Below, piece by piece: positions 6,226 through 8,335 of a stretch of DNA of 8,335 nucleotides; position 1 is the first letter of the stretch; every line of letters begins with the position of its first letter. Made by a program: the position numbers and the translations under genes. The stretch covers positions 1-8,335 of the forward strand of contig CAIXAQ010000897.1 in the NCBI GenBank assembly GCA_903917425.1, given 5' to 3'. This stretch comes from an uncultured Bacteroidales bacterium (GTDB lineage Bacteria > Bacteroidota > Bacteroidia > Bacteroidales > UBA4417). The notes beneath the pieces were generated by a model. That model had not been told where the DNA came from and did not search any database. It saw nothing but the letters and a program-made list of their open reading frames with translations.

Positions 6226-7590
6226 TTAATGTTTTTCCGTTATTTCGGTAGGTTTCAATACACTCTTCACTTCGCTGATTGCGATCATTGGTACGAAGCG
6301 GAAGAAGAACAGTACGCCGGTAGTGAAAATCCCGATTGTACCGATATAAATTCCAATTTCAACCCAGGTTGGTGAGTAAGAAGTCCAGGATGATGGAAGG
6401 TAATCCTTTGAAAGCGAGGTAACAACGATGTTGAATCGTTCGTACCACATACCCACGTTAATAATCAGTGAAATGATGAACAAGGCAGCGATATTGCTGC
6501 GTATTTTCTTCGACCACATCAGTTGCGGAATAATGGCATTGCAGGTAACCATAGCCCAGAACATAAATGTATAATCACCTGTGATCCGGTTATGGAAAAA
6601 GGTGAACATTTCATACGGATTGCCGCTGTACCACGCTATAAAGACTTCTGTCGCATATGCGGTTCCCATGATAAGGGAAATGAAAACCAGGATTTTAGCA
6701 ATAGCATTTAAATGAGAATCAGTAACATAATCTTCGAGATGATAATATTTACGGATTACGATCATCAGCGTCATAACCATACCAAAACCTGAGAAAATAG
6801 CTCCGACTACGAAATAAGGAGGAAATAAGGTTGAGTGCCATCCGGGAATTACTGAACTGGCAAAGTCGGTTGATACAATGGAGTGAACGGAAACTACCAG
6901 AACAGCAGCAATACCGCCAAGTACATAACTCAAACCTTCATAACGCAACCACTCTTTTGTCGAACCGGTCCAGCCGAAAGCAAGGAAACCATAAATAGCT
7001 TTTTTTGCCTTTGTTTTTGCCCTGTCGCGGATGGATGCAAAATCAGGAACCATTCCGAAATACCAGAATGACGCTGAAATAAGCAGGTAAGCGCTGATAG
7101 CGATAAAGTCCCAGAAAAGTGGTGAGTTAAAGTTAACCCATAAAGGTCCGCGGGTGTTAGGATAAGGGAAAATGTAGAAAGCCAGCCAAACGCGGCCCAT
7201 GTGAATAGCCGGGAAAATAGCGGCACAACCTACAGCAAACACGGTCATAGCTTCAGCGGCACGGTTAATGGAAGTACGCCATTTCTGCCTTAAAATCAGC
7301 AGGAATATGGAGAATGCAGTCCCCGCATGCCCGATACCGATCCACCAAACAAAATTGATGATTTCCCAGCCCCAGGCTACAGAATTGTTAACGGCCCATG
7401 TACCCAAACCATAGCGAACGGTATAGTAAAGTGCAAAAATTCCGAAACTGGCCATTGTCAGACTAATTGCCAGGGCAACTTTCCACCAGCCTGGAGTCGG
7501 ATTGTCAATCGGCGCAATGATGTCGCTGGTGATCTGGCGGTAATCCTTGTTCCCCAGAATCAGCGGACCTCGTACTTCAGCTTTATACAT
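6226..7590 (-). CDS. actC: Alternative complex III subunit ActC (NrfD/PsrC-like menaquinol-binding membrane subunit)
   Basis: The 454-residue protein is a full-length NrfD/PsrC-family membrane subunit with about ten helices. Family-type phrases: WWIGIGHAGTAFS (82-94), FPAIHMGRVW (126-135), NPYEMFTFFHNRITGDY (324-340), FWAMVTCNAIIPQLMWSKK (344-362) and MWYERFNIVV (381-390). ActC takes electrons from menaquinol in the inner membrane and passes them to the Fe-S clusters of ActB. His130 and Asp242 sit where quinol-site residues are expected from the solved complexes; this placement is from memory and not aligned here. The start (MYKAEVRGPL) gives a typical short cytoplasmic or peripheral leader before the first helix at about 36-56. 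It follows actB after a 70-bp gap, the longest in the visible operon, and precedes actD by 14 bp. Confidence 0.95.
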   Translation of the reverse strand: MYKAEVRGPLILGNKDYRQITSDIIAPIDNPTPGWWKVALAISLTMASFGIFALYYTVRYGLGTWAVNNSVAWGWEIINFVWWIGIGHAGTAFSIFLLILRQKWRTSINRAAEAMTVFAVGCAAIFPAIHMGRVWLAFYIFPYPNTRGPLWVNFNSPLFWDFIAISAYLLISASFWYFGMVPDFASIRDRAKTKAKKAIYGFLAFGWTGSTKEWLRYEGLSYVLGGIAAVLVVSVHSIVSTDFASSVIPGWHSTLFPPYFVVGAIFSGFGMVMTLMIVIRKYYHLEDYVTDSHLNAIAKILVFISLIMGTAYATEVFIAWYSGNPYEMFTFFHNRITGDYTFMFWAMVTCNAIIPQLMWSKKIRSNIAALFIISLIINVGMWYERFNIVVTSLSKDYLPSSWTSYSPTWVEIGIYIGTIGIFTTGVLFFFRFVPMIAISEVKSVLKPTEITEKH

Positions 7591-7660
7591 ATTTTATAAG
7601 GTATTGCGAATTAATAGTTGTTGCTTTGTTTTTATATTTTGGGATTCCCAATCCGAAAGG
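7591..7660 (-). other. 70-bp actB-actC intercistronic gap with short overlapping hairpins
   Basis: This is the widest gap in the visible operon; the others are 2-14 bp. It is AT-rich apart from a small palindromic block that can pair in two exclusive ways: ttggg/cccaa (7639-7651, 3-nt loop) or ggatt/aatcc (7642-7654, 3-nt loop). Each stem is only 5 bp and neither is followed by a strong U run, so it is not a terminator. It may be an RNA-processing site or may have no role. Confidence 0.3.
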
Positions 7661-8335
7661 TTAAGCCTTTTTGTTTTCTTCTTCCCGGTTACGGACTTTA
7701 GTCAGGTAGCCAACCGAAGGAAGTGTGTGAACTTCTTCAATCAGGTTGTAATTGCGTTGGTCGGTAAATAAATCGATAAGCTTGCCTTGCTTGTTATTGG
7801 TATCGCTGAAAATGATTGCACCGGCCGGACAAACCTGCATACAGGCCGTTTTGATATCTCCGTCGGCCAGCTCACGGTTTTCAAGTTTCGCCTGCAATTT
7901 TTTCTCCTGTATACGCTGAACGCAGAATGAACATTTTTCAACCACACCACGCTCACGGACAGTAACATCAGGATTCAGAACCATGCGGCCCATATCACTG
8001 TTCATATTGTAATCGAAAGCATCGTTGGTAGCATAGCGGAACCAATTGAAGCGACGAACTTTATACGGGCAGTTGTTGATGCAATATTTTGTACCTATAC
8101 AACGGTTGTAGGCCATCTGGTTGAGGCCTTCGTTGCTGTGGTTGGTAGCCGAAACAGGGCATACATTTTCGCAGGGTGCATTATCGCATTGCTGGCACAT
8201 CACCGGTTGAAAATAAACCGATGGATTTGCAACATCTTCCGAATAATAACGGTCCATGCGGATCCAGTGCATAATACGAGTAAGGGCTACCTGTTGCTTT
8301 CCAACAACCGGAACGTTATTCTCAGCCTGGCACCC
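7661..8335 (-). CDS. actB: Alternative complex III subunit ActB, C-terminal Fe-S domain (5' end beyond right edge)
   Basis: The frame is open to the right edge. The in-frame ATG at 8272 is internal, because 21 codons upstream continue the family sequence (GCQAENNVPVVGKQQVALTR). The visible 224 residues are the C-terminal ferredoxin-like domain. Cys groups in order: the Cys in GCQAENN; CQQCDNAPCENVCP; CIGTKYCINNCPYK; CSFC; CMQVCP. These hold several [4Fe-4S] clusters and, in this family, one [3Fe-4S]. The Thr in CIGT (codon 8090-8092) replaces a usual cluster Cys, which fits the [3Fe-4S] site. In the whole protein an N-terminal molybdopterin-oxidoreductase-like domain, usually without cofactor, precedes this part and makes a protein of about 1000 residues; it is not visible here. 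ActB lies on the periplasmic side and takes electrons from ActC. Confidence 0.95.
   Translation of the reverse strand, partial: GCQAENNVPVVGKQQVALTRIMHWIRMDRYYSEDVANPSVYFQPVMCQQCDNAPCENVCPVSATNHSNEGLNQMAYNRCIGTKYCINNCPYKVRRFNWFRYATNDAFDYNMNSDMGRMVLNPDVTVRERGVVEKCSFCVQRIQEKKLQAKLENRELADGDIKTACMQVCPAGAIIFSDTNNKQGKLIDLFTDQRNYNLIEEVHTLPSVGYLTKVRNREEENKKA

Noticed and set aside
6930..7226. Frames opposite to or shifted within actC, and similar ones within actB (7741-7968)
   Set aside because: They lie within strongly recognised act genes and have no domain or start signal of their own.
8270..8272. ATG as start codon of ActB
   Set aside because: The 21 codons upstream continue a family-typical sequence with a cluster Cys; the true start is outside the window.

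Overview
The window looks like chromosomal DNA of a member of the Bacteroidota. Three things support this: a secreted protein ending in a type IX secretion (T9SS) type A sorting domain; a LytS/YpdA-type histidine kinase joined to a propeller and Y_Y_Y sensor; and an alternative complex III (act) operon in the order typical of that phylum. Two perfect matches to the Bacteroidota -7 promoter consensus (TAnnTTTG) fit as well. I cannot place it below phylum from the sequence alone.

Layout. Positions 3-1850 (+) hold the C-terminal part of a membrane sensor kinase whose 5' end lies left of the window. Positions 1851-2530 are gene-poor: a 21-bp tandem repeat (three clear copies, perhaps two decayed ones), a promoter-like box facing no obvious gene, and one doubtful minus-strand ORF. 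Positions 2531-3778 (+) encode a secreted protein with a glutamine-amidotransferase-like (DUF4350/GIFT-like) domain and a T9SS tail. A perfect 14-bp hairpin flanked by A and T runs at 3845-3877 can terminate transcription from both sides. From 3913 to the right edge, all on the minus strand, lie actF, actE, actD, actC and the C-terminal part of actB. Transcription enters from beyond the right edge, so the order of reading is actB-actC-actD-actE-actF.

How the genes work together. ActB (Fe-S part), ActC and ActF (quinol-type membrane subunits), ActD (small two-helix subunit) and ActE (lipid-anchored mono-haem cytochrome c) are parts of one membrane complex. It oxidises menaquinol and passes electrons to a cytochrome c or directly to a terminal oxidase. 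ActA, the N-terminal part of ActB and any oxidase genes are not in view; the operon stops after actF at the shared terminator, so no cox genes follow directly. The sensor kinase and the T9SS protein show no functional link to this operon.

Most of the window is ordinary, well-understood biology. I do not see a new multi-gene system. The least explained piece is the repeat array plus stray promoter box at about 1917-2052.
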